In this document: one piece after another, positions 24,023-34,812 of the stretch | Position numbering within the stretch: the first letter of the stretch is position 1 | Layout: the number at the start of each line of letters is the position of its first letter | DNA from: Actinomadura sp. CNU-125 | Lineage (GTDB): Bacteria; Actinomycetota; Actinomycetes; Streptosporangiales; Streptosporangiaceae | Assembly: GCF_001942465.1 (NCBI RefSeq) | Contig: NZ_MKJY01000561.1 | Coordinates: 1 to 42,731 of the forward strand | Direction: 5' to 3' | Length of the DNA stretch: 42,731 nucleotides | Made by a program: the position numbers and the translations under genes | The notes under the pieces: generated by a model | Databases searched by the model: none | What the model was told of the DNA's origin: nothing | Seen by the model: only the letters and a program-made list of their open reading frames with translations

Positions 24023-25328
24023 CTGCCACCTCCGCAGGCACGGCGGGCTGCGCCAGGTCGGGATCCAGGCTCGCGACGATCAGCCGTGCCGCCGAGAGTT
24101 CGGCTCCCTCCAGTAACACTGGCAGGAGGTTCAGCATCGCCGCGGACGGACGCCGCTCGATCGGCCCACGCGGCCCGTCACTCCCGTCCAGCTGCTCACG
24201 GTCGCCGATCCGCCCGATCGCCGCACCGGCCTCGTCCAGCCATCCCCGCAGACGAGCGAACACGTCTCCGAGATGACGAGCGGATGGACCGCTCAACCCA
24301 TGCCGATCTACCGCCGCCCGCCCGATGACGCCAACGTCGCGGAGCATCCAGCACAGTATCCACGACCTCCGGATACGGCGCGAGAACCCGGCGAACCGCA
24401 CCGCCAGTCGGTCCCCGGACGCGTCGGCGACGGCGTCGTCGCGCAGCACCCGGGCCCGCTCGGCGGCGTTCGTCCAACCGGCCACCGCGAGCAGCCGCCC
24501 GACGCTGTCGAGATGTGCGGCGGCTCGGCGCCGTTCGGCCTCTCCCACCGACACCCGCTGCCCCGCGGTGGCCCGCAACCACGGCTCGTCCCAGAAGGAC
24601 GACCTGCTCTCCCCGCCGTCCGCCACACCGACTCTCACCGCTTGGACGACGTCGCCCTGCAGCGTCAGGTGGAGAACGAGGCCCGCGGGCCAGTCATGGA
24701 GAGCCGGACCGAGCGGAACATGCAGGACGTCGAGCTTCAGCCCGTCGCGGTCGTCCGCCCGTCCGGCCATGGGCAGCCCCATCGGCGCCCCCATGTGGTG
24801 CTCATGACCGTCGTGTCCGCCCCCATGACCCGCATGCCCGCCATGCTCCTCATGTCCGCCGTGCTCCTGGTGCTCCTCGTGCTCGTCGTGGGGCGGAGAG
24901 GCTTCGTGGCCACCCTCGTGGTCGGCTTCGTCATCTTGTTCGTGCTCGGCATCTTGGTCGTCCTCCGGGGTCCAAGCCCGGCGGGCGGCGGCATCAGCCC
25001 ACTGGACCGCGGTGTCGGCCAGTTCTCGAACCGCCCGGTCCAGCGCCGTGGCGACCTCCTCCGCCGACACCGTCTCGTCCAGCCGGATGAAGGCCCTCGG
25101 TCCGGGCACATCGGCCCATGTCACGTCCACCGCCGACGCCAGCTCCTCGCCGGGAGTGCCGCAAAGGATCAGTATGGTCGCCGCCGCAGGAGCCGTGACC
25201 GTCCGGCCGCCGCGCCGCCGCAGGCCGTCCTCGACCAGCAGCCGGGTCCGCGTCGCACCGGGCGACGTGATGACGAATGCACGCGGTCGCGCGGTCGCGA
25301 AGCCGAGGAGCCGGGCCCTCAGGTCCAC
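24015..25328 (-). CDS. His-rich protein in the NuoB-C-D position (possible degenerate NuoB/NuoD fusion)
   Basis: A 437-residue soluble protein between nuoA and nuoH, where nuoB, nuoC and nuoD normally stand. Residues 1-115 (RPRAFVITSPGATRTRLLVE; ATILILCGTPGEELASAV; DVPGPRAFIRLDE) recall the alpha/beta fold and order of NuoB, but the four cluster-binding cysteines are absent; only one Cys (about residue 56) lies here. Residues 129-178 hold 15 histidines in a Gly/Glu/Asp-rich linker (HEEHGGHAGHGGGHDGHEHH). The C-terminal 250 residues (DVLHVPLGPALHDWPAGLVL; HLDSVGRLLAVAGWTNAAER) vaguely resemble NuoD. I do not recognise a named family; the NuoB/NuoD link is inferred from position and faint similarity. 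Metal binding by the linker is likely. GTG 25328 overlaps nuoA. Confidence 0.7.
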   Translation of the reverse strand: MDLRARLLGFATARPRAFVITSPGATRTRLLVEDGLRRRGGRTVTAPAAATILILCGTPGEELASAVDVTWADVPGPRAFIRLDETVSAEEVATALDRAVRELADTAVQWADAAARRAWTPEDDQDAEHEQDDEADHEGGHEASPPHDEHEEHQEHGGHEEHGGHAGHGGGHDGHEHHMGAPMGLPMAGRADDRDGLKLDVLHVPLGPALHDWPAGLVLHLTLQGDVVQAVRVGVADGGESRSSFWDEPWLRATAGQRVSVGEAERRRAAAHLDSVGRLLAVAGWTNAAERARVLRDDAVADASGDRLAVRFAGFSRRIRRSWILCWMLRDVGVIGRAAVDRHGLSGPSARHLGDVFARLRGWLDEAGAAIGRIGDREQLDGSDGPRGPIERRPSAAMLNLLPVLLEGAELSAARLIVASLDPDLAQPAVPAEVAGG

Positions 25329-25666
25329 CGGAACGCCCCCTCGCGCCATGCGTAGACGACGCCGACCACGAGGAGACCGAGGAACAGGAACATCTCCACG
25401 ACGGCCTTGGCCCCGACAGAGGCGACGATCACGGCCCACGGGTACATGAAGACCATCTCCATGTCGAAGGCCAGGAAGACCATCGTCACCACGTACCAAC
25501 GCACGTGGTAGCGGGACAGTGCGTGTTCCTGAGGCCGCATCCCGGACAGGAACGGACCTGTGCCGACGATGCCCGGCGGCGCCAAGACCACCGACAACGC
25601 GTAGACGGCCGCGACCGCCGCTCCCAGCGCCCCCAGGAGAGCGAGTACCGCCAGGTAAGTCTGCAT
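25319..25666 (-). CDS. nuoA: Complex I-like subunit NuoA
   Basis: A 115-residue, three-helix membrane protein starting MQTYLAVLALL, with AAAGG-type Shine-Dalgarno upstream of ATG 25666. The family hallmark VFLAFDMEMVFMYPWAV (Asp and Glu in the second helix followed by YPWA) is intact. First gene of the nuoA-X-HJKLMN operon, in which all junctions overlap or nearly overlap. A perfect TACTA-N7-TAGTA dyad lies about 100 bases upstream. Confidence 0.93.
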   Translation of the reverse strand: MQTYLAVLALLGALGAAVAAVYALSVVLAPPGIVGTGPFLSGMRPQEHALSRYHVRWYVVTMVFLAFDMEMVFMYPWAVIVASVGAKAVVEMFLFLGLLVVGVVYAWREGAFRWT

Positions 25667-25756
25667 TCCAGGCCTTTGATTCGACTTCGCCCTACGCGGG
25701 GTAGGAGATCTTGCATCGTGGCGACTACCCAACCAACGGAGGACTACTCACCCCTA

Positions 25757-25777
25757 CCTACTATGATGGCTAGTAGG
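25757..25777. promoter_or_regulatory. BlaI-type dyad (7-bp perfect arms) before nuoA
   Basis: CCTACTA (25757-25763), TGATGGC, TAGTAGG (25771-25777), 91 bases upstream of the nuoA start and 20 bases after the ccdA stop. It should control the complex-I-like operon because ccdA has its own site. Confidence 0.75.
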
Positions 25778-25796
25778 CAGTTGCAGGACGTGCCCG

Positions 25797-26594
25797 TCAC
25801 AGCGGAACGGCGTAATCCTGGACCCATCCCTGCATGAGGGCGATGAGGCGACCCCACACGCCGGTGACCTGCAGAACACCGACGACAACGAGCATGGCAC
25901 CGCCGGCCGTGGTGAGCGCACGAGCACGCGTGCGGGCCACGTCGAACGCCCGCATCACCCACGAGACACCGAGAGCCGCCAGCAAGAACGGGACGCCCAA
26001 CCCCAGGCCGTACACCAGCGACAGGATCGCACCGCGACCGGCGGTCCCTGTGGTGGCCGAGAGGCTGAGCACCGCCGCGAGCGTCGGGCCGATGCAGGGA
26101 GTCCACCCGAGGCCGAACACCACGCCGAGCAGCGGCGCGCCCGCCAGGCCGGCCCGCGGCCGCCAGGAGGGGCGCACCGAACGGGCCAGCAGCGGAATTC
26201 GGTCGAGGACGCCCATGAACGCCAGGCCGAGGGTGATCACCAACGCGCCCAGCACCCGGGTGAGCACCGACTGATAGGTGACCAGCACCGCGCCGAGGCC
26301 GCCGAACAGGGCCCCGTAGGCCGCGAACACCGCGGAGAATCCGAGGGCGAACAGAGCCGTTCCCACGACCGTGCGCACTCGTCCCGAAGACCGGCGACGG
26401 CGGCCGCCGGACGTCCCGGTCTCATCGACGGCGCGCTGTGCGTCCGCACCCGCCATCCCGGTGACGTACGAAAGGTAGCCGGGCACGAGCGGCAGGCAGC
26501 AGGGAGAGAGGAAGGACACGACTCCCGCCGCGGCGGCCACGAGCGCCGCGACGAGGAGCGGCCCGTCCGCGACGATTCCGCCGATCCCGTCCAT
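25797..26594 (-). CDS. ccdA: Cytochrome c biogenesis / thiol-electron transporter CcdA
   Basis: A membrane protein of about 265 residues with six to seven helices. [20 protein letters not shown] carries the first CcdA cysteine motif and [20 protein letters not shown] the second; these two membrane Cys pass electrons from cytoplasmic thioredoxin to extracytoplasmic thiol proteins (cytochrome c maturation, copper delivery to oxidases). A His/Arg-rich loop ([12 protein letters not shown]) lies between helices 2 and 3. I prefer ATG 26594 (MDGIGG), with GGAG six bases upstream; ATG 26606 is in frame but touches the operator. A 10-bp-arm BlaI-type dyad overlaps the start. It stands alone, between the nuo operon and an MFS gene. 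Confidence 0.9.
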   Translation of the reverse strand: MDGIGGIVADGPLLVAALVAAAAGVVSFLSPCCLPLVPGYLSYVTGMAGADAQRAVDETGTSGGRRRRSSGRVRTVVGTALFALGFSAVFAAYGALFGGLGAVLVTYQSVLTRVLGALVITLGLAFMGVLDRIPLLARSVRPSWRPRAGLAGAPLLGVVFGLGWTPCIGPTLAAVLSLSATTGTAGRGAILSLVYGLGLGVPFLLAALGVSWVMRAFDVARTRARALTTAGGAMLVVVGVLQVTGVWGRLIALMQGWVQDYAVPL

Positions 26595-26605
26595 ACCCAG
26601 CTCCA

Positions 26606-26628
26606 TTCTACTAAGTTGCTTAGTAGAA
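26606..26628. promoter_or_regulatory. BlaI-type dyad with 10-bp perfect arms at the ccdA start
   Basis: TTCTACTAAG (26606-26615) and CTTAGTAGAA (26619-26628) around three bases; the core is TACTA-N7-TAGTA. One of the most symmetric sites in the window. Confidence 0.8.
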
Positions 26629-26705
26629 GAGAGGCTACAGCCGGACCCGCGCGGCGGTGCGGCGGGCCCGGCCCTCCGTTGGGCTCCTCGGTCGCGTTCG
26701 GCGCT

Positions 26706-28028
26706 TCACGACCTGCCTTGCACGCGTTCCGCGCCGCTGAGCGCCCGGCGTCGATCCGCCGCCGGGTGTACTCCTGGATCGTCCGTCCACCTGCTGGAAC
26801 GCGCGAGAAGCCGGACGCACATCGCGCAACCGAGTCCGACGGCCGCGAGCGACCACCAAGGGAGGCCTGGCAGACCGACGCGGCGGCCTGCGTCGATCGC
26901 GGCGCCCGACAGCAGGTTGCCCACCGTGATCCCGATTCCGGACAGGGTGTTGTAGAGACCGTAATAGGTACCCACCATGCGCGTGTCGCCAAGGGACGCG
27001 ACGGTGGCCATCTCGAACGGGTAGACGATCATCGTGGCGAGCGTGAGCAGCGCCGTCGTCAGCAGAAGCGGGAACATCACCACGAGATGGTCGAGAACGG
27101 TTCCGTTCCCGCTCGAGAGGGGCACGACTCCGGCGCACAGGGCGATCGGCACGAACGACAGGCCCATGAGGAGCAAGCCCCGGACGATCGCCTGCGCGGG
27201 CTCCCAGCGGGCCTTCGCCCACGCCGTGACGCGAAGCTGCCCGGCGATCGCCATCGCGCCGGACAGGGCGAACATCAGCGTGACGCCCAGTTCTCCCCCG
27301 GTGAGGCGGCGCATCTCGATCGGCAACCCCAGGTAGACCTGGAAGTTCAGGACGTACGAGCCGATCATCGCCAGCGAGAACAGCAGGAAGACCCGGTTGG
27401 CGAAGGCCTGCCGCCAATCCCGCAGCAGACCGCCGTCCGCGTCCGTCCGGCTCCCGCGCCGAGACGGCAGGCAACGCGCTTGAGCGAAGCCGAGCACGGC
27501 GAAGACCGCGGCCGCGACCAGGCAGGTGAGCCGGAACGCCACCCCGCCGAGCAGCAGTCCGATCAGCGGTCCGATGAGGATGCCGAGCTGGTAGAAGACG
27601 TTGAACACCGCGAACGCCTCGACCTTGCGCTCTCCCGCCTCCTGGGCCAGATACGCGCGCACGGCTGGATTGAACAGGGCACCCGCCAGGCCGGTGAGCG
27701 CCGAGGCGACGATGAGCCAGGGCAGGCTGCCGGCCAGCCCCAGCATGGCGAATCCGACGGTCCGCAGGGCGAGCCCCGCCAGGATCATCGGCTTGTATCC
27801 GATCCGGTCGGCCAGGCTGCCGCCTACGAGGAACATGCCCTGTTGACTGAGGTTCCGCACACCCAGGATGAGGCCGACGACCCACATCGCGAGGCCGATG
27901 TCCCCGGCCAGATGGTTGGCCAGATACGGCATCAGCATGTAGAAGCCGATGTTGATCGTCAGCTGGTTGATCAGCAGCAGCCGGATCGGTCTGCTGAACG
28001 AATGCGCCTGCGCGGCGGTCCCGATCAC
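26706..28028 (-). CDS. MFS transporter of the lpqS-cysK2-MFS type operon
   Basis: A 440-residue, 12-helix major facilitator protein. [18 protein letters not shown] is motif [17 protein letters not shown] lies in the loop after helix 4-5, and the size fits the 12-helix classes rather than DHA2. GTG 28028 is used because AAAGGAG lies just upstream and because it overlaps the stop of the cysK2-like gene (GTGA), so translation is coupled. In Mycobacterium tuberculosis the order lpqS, cysK2, MFS (Rv0847-Rv0849) is known next to a multicopper oxidase gene; the same order here suggests the same system. Substrate unknown. Confidence 0.88.
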   Translation of the reverse strand: MIGTAAQAHSFSRPIRLLLINQLTINIGFYMLMPYLANHLAGDIGLAMWVVGLILGVRNLSQQGMFLVGGSLADRIGYKPMILAGLALRTVGFAMLGLAGSLPWLIVASALTGLAGALFNPAVRAYLAQEAGERKVEAFAVFNVFYQLGILIGPLIGLLLGGVAFRLTCLVAAAVFAVLGFAQARCLPSRRGSRTDADGGLLRDWRQAFANRVFLLFSLAMIGSYVLNFQVYLGLPIEMRRLTGGELGVTLMFALSGAMAIAGQLRVTAWAKARWEPAQAIVRGLLLMGLSFVPIALCAGVVPLSSGNGTVLDHLVVMFPLLLTTALLTLATMIVYPFEMATVASLGDTRMVGTYYGLYNTLSGIGITVGNLLSGAAIDAGRRVGLPGLPWWSLAAVGLGCAMCVRLLARSSRWTDDPGVHPAADRRRALSGAERVQGRS

Positions 28029-29170
28029 CTGCGGTTCTCCTTTCCGCCATGGACATCGCCGTTCAGCGGGTCGACCACCGTGGCGCACCGCGTCCAGCGA
28101 ACGACCTCCCGCTCGGCCGGGTCGGAGAGCTCGTCCGGCTCTTCGGCCGGCACCACGCCGAGGAGCCCGTGCTCCGCGCAGTACGCATCGTTGTAGACGG
28201 TGTCGAAGTACCGCTGCGGTCCGTCCGGGAAGACCGCGACGATCCCGGCGTCCGCACTACGGGTGCGCGCGATCCACGACGCCGCGAGCGCGACGGCACC
28301 CACGCTCCAGCCGCCCGTGGCGTACCGCTCGGCGGCGAGCCGGCGGCACGCCCACACCGCCTCCCCGGGCGCTACCCAATGCACCTCGTCGAAGGCCGCG
28401 TAGTCGACGTTGCGAGGGTGGATGCTGCTGCCCAGCCCTCGCATCAGCCGCGCCCGCGCGGGCTGCCCGAAGATCGTGGAGCCGATCGTGTCGACGCCCA
28501 CCAGCCGCAACTCGGGGAAGAACCGACGCAGCACTCGGGAGACTCCTGCACTGTGGCCGCCGGTGCCCACGCTGCAGACCAGCACATCGACGTCCCGCAG
28601 TTGCGCTGCGAGCTCGAGCGCCAGCCCTTCGTAGGCGTCGACATTATCGGGGTTGTTGTACTGGTCCGGGCAGAACGCACCGGGCCGGGCGGCCACGAGC
28701 TCCCGCACCCGTCGACGGCGCGCCTCCTGCCACCCGCCTTCCAGGTGCGGCTCGTGGACCATGTCGACACGCGCACCGTGCGCGGCCAGCAGGCGCCGCA
28801 TGAGCGGCTCCATCCCCGGGTCGGTCACCAAGGTGACCGGGTGACGATGGATCAGCCCGGCCAGGGCGAGGCCCAGGCCGAGTGTCCCGCTGGTCGACTC
28901 GATGATCGGCGCGCCGGACGCCAGCTCGCCCCTCGATCTGGCGCGCTCGACCATGAAGAGCGCCGTCCTGTCCTTGATCCCCCCGGGATTGCAGCCCTCC
29001 AGCTTGGCCCAGAACCCGGCCCCGCTTCGGGACAGCAGGTCCGGCACCCACAGCACGGGCGTGTTGCCGACCAACCCGAGCGGAGACCTGCACGCCGCCC
29101 CGGCCCGCGACCTGCGATCTCCAGAATTCTCGACGATTTCCTCGGTACCGCGAAGACCTACGGCCTTCAT
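28025..29170 (-). CDS. CysK2-like PLP-dependent synthase (S-sulfocysteine/cysteine synthase type)
   Basis: A 381-residue fold-type II PLP enzyme. [10 protein letters not shown] opens the domain, the Schiff-base lysine lies in [11 protein letters not shown], the substrate loop reads [12 protein letters not shown] (the TSGNTG motif of CysK in altered form), and [15 protein letters not shown] is the phosphate-binding glycine loop. A longer C-terminus than CysK and the neighbouring MFS gene fit the CysK2 group, which in M. tuberculosis makes S-sulfocysteine from O-phosphoserine and thiosulfate. ATG 29170 follows GGGGG. The stop overlaps the MFS start. The gene may serve thiol supply under copper or oxidative stress. 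Confidence 0.87.
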   Translation of the reverse strand: MKAVGLRGTEEIVENSGDRRSRAGAACRSPLGLVGNTPVLWVPDLLSRSGAGFWAKLEGCNPGGIKDRTALFMVERARSRGELASGAPIIESTSGTLGLGLALAGLIHRHPVTLVTDPGMEPLMRRLLAAHGARVDMVHEPHLEGGWQEARRRRVRELVAARPGAFCPDQYNNPDNVDAYEGLALELAAQLRDVDVLVCSVGTGGHSAGVSRVLRRFFPELRLVGVDTIGSTIFGQPARARLMRGLGSSIHPRNVDYAAFDEVHWVAPGEAVWACRRLAAERYATGGWSVGAVALAASWIARTRSADAGIVAVFPDGPQRYFDTVYNDAYCAEHGLLGVVPAEEPDELSDPAEREVVRWTRCATVVDPLNGDVHGGKENRR

Positions 29171-29297
29171 CTTGTTCCCCCAAGCGCACGATCCTCATGG
29201 ATTTACGGCCATGCGGGCATGGGCCGATGCGCTTTCGCAGGACGCAGAGCTCCCAGGGGCCTACGGCGAGAAACGGCACCGGCGCATGCCGGGCCGC

Positions 29298-29723
29298 CTA
29301 CATGCGCAGGATGCCGAGTGAGCTGAGGCCGCCGCCACGATCAGGCGGTCCGGCCAGGGCAAGGTTCGGACGATCGCCGATTCGTACCGGCACGCCATCG
29401 CGGACGCCGTGATGCAGGACCTCCATCACAGGCCCGATCTTCTGCTGCACTTCGGCCTGGGATGCCCGGTCGACCTGCGTGGCGGCGTGCAGGCATCCCG
29501 AGTGACCGTGCTCCGGCGTTCCCGGGGCGCCGAACCGGGCGGCGGTCTCCTCCAGGACGCACTGCCGTTCGCCGGAATGCTCATGATGAGCGGCATGCGA
29601 CACACCGCTGTGCCCGACGTCGTCCAAGGGACAGAGGAGGAAGTATCCCAAACCGACCACAGCCAGCGCTCCCCCCAAGGCGGCCAGGAAGGCTCGCCGT
29701 CGGGATGAACGCTGCGAAGGCAC
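29298..29723 (-). CDS. LpqS-like small secreted His-rich protein
   Basis: A 141-residue protein with one N-terminal hydrophobic helix (about residues 10-31, RAFLAALGGALAVVGLGYFL) that can act as signal or anchor. Histidines cluster after it (GHSGVSHAAHHEHSGERQC) and again at EHGHSGCLHA. The protein ends in a Gly/Leu/Arg tail (DRGGGLSSLGILRM), resembling the small copper-induced protein LpqS of mycobacteria in size, arrangement and gene position before cysK2. Metal binding outside the membrane is likely; overall similarity is low, so the name rests mostly on synteny. GTG 29723 is the probable start. No CsoR-type site was found upstream. Confidence 0.65.
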   Translation of the reverse strand: MPSQRSSRRRAFLAALGGALAVVGLGYFLLCPLDDVGHSGVSHAAHHEHSGERQCVLEETAARFGAPGTPEHGHSGCLHAATQVDRASQAEVQQKIGPVMEVLHHGVRDGVPVRIGDRPNLALAGPPDRGGGLSSLGILRM

Positions 29724-29829
29724 ATCGGAGACCCTACATCACTCTTCGTGTCTGATTGATTCCCCAGTGATACGGAGCAGGGCCTTTGGTGCACAACCCC
29801 GCTGTGAGTTGAGGAGGCCAGGAACGATG

Positions 29830-29861
29830 GAACGGGCGGAGCCCGCAGGCTCCGCCCGTTC
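29830..29861 (-). terminator. Perfect terminator hairpin after the DUF305 gene
   Basis: GAACGGGCGGAGCC (29830-29843) pairs perfectly with GGCTCCGCCCGTTC (29848-29861) around a 4-base loop, 17 bases past the DUF305 stop. Confidence 0.88.
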
Positions 29862-29877
29862 ATGTCGTCCCGACGTC

Positions 29878-30477
29878 CTAGTTCAGCAGTTCTCGCATCT
29901 TGGCGATCTCAGCCGACTGCGACGTGACGATGCTGCCGGCCATCTCCTTGGCCGGAGGGAACTGCCCGGACGCCTGCTCGGTCTTGGCCATCTCGACGGC
30001 GCCCTCGTGATGTTCGATCATCATCGTGAGGAACGCCCGATCGAAGGCCTCGCCCTGCGCCTGCTCGAGCTCCTGCATGTCCTGCTCGCTCATCATGCCG
30101 TCCATGCCCCCGTGGTCCATACCGGGGGAAGGAGCCGAGACGCCCCATGTCTTCAGCCAGCCGGTCAACTGCGCGATCTCGGGACCCTGGGCCTTCTTGA
30201 TCTCTGCGGCCAACGCCTTGACCTCGGGGGACGAGGCACGGGTCGCGGCGAGGTCCGCCATCTCGACCGCCTGCTGGTGATGCGGGATCATCATCTGCGC
30301 GAACATGACGTCCTGCTGGTTATGCGGCTGCGCCTGGGCGCCTCCAGCGGACGGGGACGAACTGGTGGACATCGAGTGACCCGGCATCGAGCCGCCGGAG
30401 TCGTCGCCGCCCCCACCACAGGCGGCTAGAGACACCGCCAGGGCCGGCACGGCGACGAGTGCGAGTACGCGCTTCAT
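29878..30477 (-). CDS. DUF305 lipoprotein (ferritin-like, His-rich)
   Basis: A 199-residue secreted lipoprotein. The signal peptide ends in the lipobox SLAACGGG (Cys about residue 20). Two DUF305 repeats are visible: FAQMMIPHHQQAVEMA and FLTMMIEHHEGAVEMA, each with the paired histidines that suggest metal binding in a four-helix ferritin-like fold. The linker PGMDHGGMDGMMSEQDM is rich in Met and His. DUF305 proteins frequently accompany copper resistance genes in actinobacteria, but the biochemical role is not known. ATG 30477. A perfect terminator follows, so it seems monocistronic. Confidence 0.92.
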   Translation of the reverse strand: MKRVLALVAVPALAVSLAACGGGGDDSGGSMPGHSMSTSSSPSAGGAQAQPHNQQDVMFAQMMIPHHQQAVEMADLAATRASSPEVKALAAEIKKAQGPEIAQLTGWLKTWGVSAPSPGMDHGGMDGMMSEQDMQELEQAQGEAFDRAFLTMMIEHHEGAVEMAKTEQASGQFPPAKEMAGSIVTSQSAEIAKMRELLN

Positions 30478-30547
30478 GGTTCGGTGAACCTTTCGTATCG
30501 AGTTCTGTGATTCGAGGACCTGGGGCGCAGTCCGCGCCTTCGGTCTG

Positions 30548-30975
30548 TCACAGCCTCAACACCCTCAATCCGTACAGGGACGGCCCCGGCGGCGGCCGTC
30601 CGACCGGCACGATGGACGGCCGGATCAGCGGCCGCGCGGCCAAGACGCTGCGCATGCGTCGCCGAAGAACGAGCAACGCCCATGCGAGGACGAGCATCGT
30701 CAGCATCGCGAGACACATCTGCCGCCGGGGTGGTCCTGACGATGGTCGTCCTGTTGGTCACCGGTCGACGAATGGTGCCCTGCGGACGTCTTCGTCTCCG
30801 AGTGGTGTCGTTGGACGTCCGTCACGCTCAGCGGGATACCGTGCGTCTCGACCGGACTCGGGGAGGCTTGAACGCCGTGCATGGCGAGCACGCAGGAGAG
30901 CAGCAGCAGCACGAACCACGGCTTGGCACCGCTCGCGCGCCGAAGCGCTTCCGATCGCCGGGTCAGCCTTCCCAC
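30548..30975 (-). pseudogene. DUF6153-like small secreted His-rich protein, one frameshift
   Basis: From GTG 30975 the frame gives a basic start, a hydrophobic helix (KPWFVLLLLSCVLAMHGV) and a His-rich loop (VQRHHSETKTSAGHHSS; DDHRQDHPGG). At about 30719-30726 one base is missing; the next frame supplies MCLAMLTMLVLAWALLVL, a second membrane helix, and a basic tail ending at TGA 30548-30550. Together they give about 142 residues in the typical DUF6153 layout (helix, His-rich loop, conserved Cys, helix). These small proteins are linked to metal homeostasis only by association. The start is uncertain. Confidence 0.6.
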
Positions 30976-31123
30976 CTGCCCTTCACCGCCGACCGCAGCC
31001 CGAGCGGAACAGCATCCGCCTTCCGTTGGGCTTGCGGACTTCCTCGGACAAGCATAAAGGCAACAGTGCGTGATCGACCCGACACCATCGCGGCGAGGAC
31101 GTCCGGCTCGCCCTGTCGCACGC

Positions 31124-31160
31124 AACGGACCCGGCGTCGGGATAGGACGCCGGGCCCGTT
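31124..31160 (-). terminator. Terminator hairpin after copA
   Basis: AACGGACCCGGCGTC (31124-31138) pairs with GACGCCGGGCCCGTT (31146-31160) with one mismatch, 34 bases beyond the copA stop. A second small hairpin (AGCCGTC/GACGGCT, near 31161-31177) lies between. Confidence 0.82.
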
Positions 31161-31193
31161 AGCCGTCCCTGACGGCTCCCCTCGAAGCAAAGA

Positions 31194-33516
<2,323 letters not shown>

Positions 33517-33547
33517 CGCTCCTCCTTCGTGACCGTCATGCGGGATG

Positions 33548-34489
33548 TCAGCCGTGCTCGTGGTCGCCGTGACCGTCGTCGGTCTCGGCGGGTCGTTCGG
33601 CCGGCCGGTCGGCGTCGCCGGCCCGTGCGGTGAATTCCGCGGTACGGACCTCGCCGTCATGCTGGAAGTCCAGGTAGAGGCGATACGCGCCGGAGCTGGG
33701 CACCTCGGCGTAGAAGGTGATCTCGGGGCCGGGGCGGGTCTTCCCGTCGCCCGGTTCCCCGTCCGGGTGGACGTGCAGGTAGGCCAGGTCACGGTCGCGC
33801 AGTGCGACCAGATGGCCGTACGCCTCGAGGTACGGCTCCAGATCGGTGACCGGCTTCCCGTCCTTCCGCACCGTCAGGACCAGCTTGCTGGTGGTGCCGG
33901 GGGTCAGGGTGCCGTTCAGTTCGACTTCGTAGCCGTCGACCGTCGCGACCGGCTCGGACTTCGGCAGGGCGAGCGGCCGGAAGTCCCCGGGAGCGGTGAC
34001 GTCGGTGCCCAGCGTCAACTGTTCTTTGGCTCCTTCCGGCTGGACGTCGGTGAAGAAGCGGTACGTCCCCGCGTCCGGCAGCGTCAGCGGGATCGTCCAG
34101 ACGCCCCCGCCGGCCTGCGTCGGGTGCAGATGCTGGAAGCCCGACAGGTCCCGCCGCGCCACGATCAGGTGCAGCTCCTTGCCGTGCAGCGGCTGGTATC
34201 GCGTCACTGGCTTGCCGTCCGGGCCGTTCACGGTGAAGCGGAAGTCGGTCTCTTCACCGGGTTCGACCACCGTCGCCTCCGGCACCAGCGTGTACCCGCC
34301 CTGGGAGACCTGGAGACCACCGGGGACGACCGGCTCCTTGGTGTCGGCCGTGCCGTGCCCACCCCCGTGCGCCTTCTCCGCCTGGACGGTGGCGACGGCG
34401 GGGCCGGCGATGTCGCCGACGCCCACCGCGCCACCGAACACGGCGGCAAGGCCCAGCGCGTACGCGCCCAGCTTGCTCGCTGTGTTCAT
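33548..34489 (-). CDS. Secreted copper-locus protein with tandem FixG/CopC-like beta domains
   Basis: A 313-residue exported protein encoded between copZ and copA. A signal-like hydrophobic helix (residues 6-32) is followed by a short His segment (AHGGGHG) and two beta-sandwich-like repeats, each with a histidine cluster: [19 protein letters not shown] and [20 protein letters not shown]. The C-terminus ends in HGDHEHG. This pattern is common in actinobacterial copper operons and suggests binding of copper outside the membrane, but no reaction is known. ATG 34489 comes one base after the copZ stop. An alternative label is simply heavy-metal-associated secreted protein. Confidence 0.75.
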   Translation of the reverse strand: MNTASKLGAYALGLAAVFGGAVGVGDIAGPAVATVQAEKAHGGGHGTADTKEPVVPGGLQVSQGGYTLVPEATVVEPGEETDFRFTVNGPDGKPVTRYQPLHGKELHLIVARRDLSGFQHLHPTQAGGGVWTIPLTLPDAGTYRFFTDVQPEGAKEQLTLGTDVTAPGDFRPLALPKSEPVATVDGYEVELNGTLTPGTTSKLVLTVRKDGKPVTDLEPYLEAYGHLVALRDRDLAYLHVHPDGEPGDGKTRPGPEITFYAEVPSSGAYRLYLDFQHDGEVRTAEFTARAGDADRPAERPAETDDGHGDHEHG

Positions 34490-34490
34490 C

Positions 34491-34697
34491 TCATGCCTTC
34501 AGCTCGTATCCGGCCTCCTCGACGGCGGCCCGGATCTGGGCCTCGTCGATGGGGGCGTCGCTGGTCACGGTCACCTTGGCGCCGGTCAGATCCACGTCCA
34601 CGGCGGTCACCCCGGCGACCCGTTCCACCTCCTGCTTGACGGTGCCGGCGCAGCCGCCGCAGGTCATGCCGGTGACGGTGTAAGTAGCGGTGCTCAT
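34491..34697 (-). CDS. copZ: Copper chaperone CopZ (heavy-metal-associated domain)
   Basis: A 68-residue ferredoxin-like metallochaperone with the Cu(I)-binding loop GMTCGGCAG near the N-terminus and the family pattern GVTAVDVDLTGAKVTV and AAVEEAGYEL. It carries Cu(I) to CopA. ATG 34697 follows GAGGAG. First gene of the copper operon; a TACCCC-N3-GGGGTA operator lies 14 bases upstream. Confidence 0.95.
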   Translation of the reverse strand: MSTATYTVTGMTCGGCAGTVKQEVERVAGVTAVDVDLTGAKVTVTSDAPIDEAQIRAAVEEAGYELKA

Positions 34698-34710
34698 CTT
34701 CTCCTCCTCG

Positions 34711-34725
34711 TACCCCGGGGGGGTA
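34711..34725. promoter_or_regulatory. CsoR-type operator before copZ
   Basis: TACCCC (34711-34716), GGG, GGGGTA (34720-34725). The G/C-rich TACCCC...GGGGTA dyad is the known form of operators for CsoR-family Cu(I) repressors. Confidence 0.82.
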
Positions 34726-34812
34726 TTGATTCGGCGTTCATGCTGCCACGCGGACCAGGAGACCGCAACCCCTACCCCCTAGCCGTATCTCTCCGAGAGT
34801 GTCTTGCACTTA

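Noticed and set aside
24780..24950. Repetitive-looking DNA rich in CAT/ATG triplets
   Set aside because: It is the coding sequence of the His-rich linker, not a tandem-repeat array or CRISPR.
26616..28196. Plus-strand frame of about 520 codons antisense to the MFS and cysK2-like genes
   Set aside because: No recognisable domain, extreme Gln/Arg/Asp content, conflicts with two clear genes.
34770..34790. CCCCTACCCCCTAG as a fourth CsoR-type site
   Set aside because: No GGGGTA partner; it is a C-rich stretch between two real sites.
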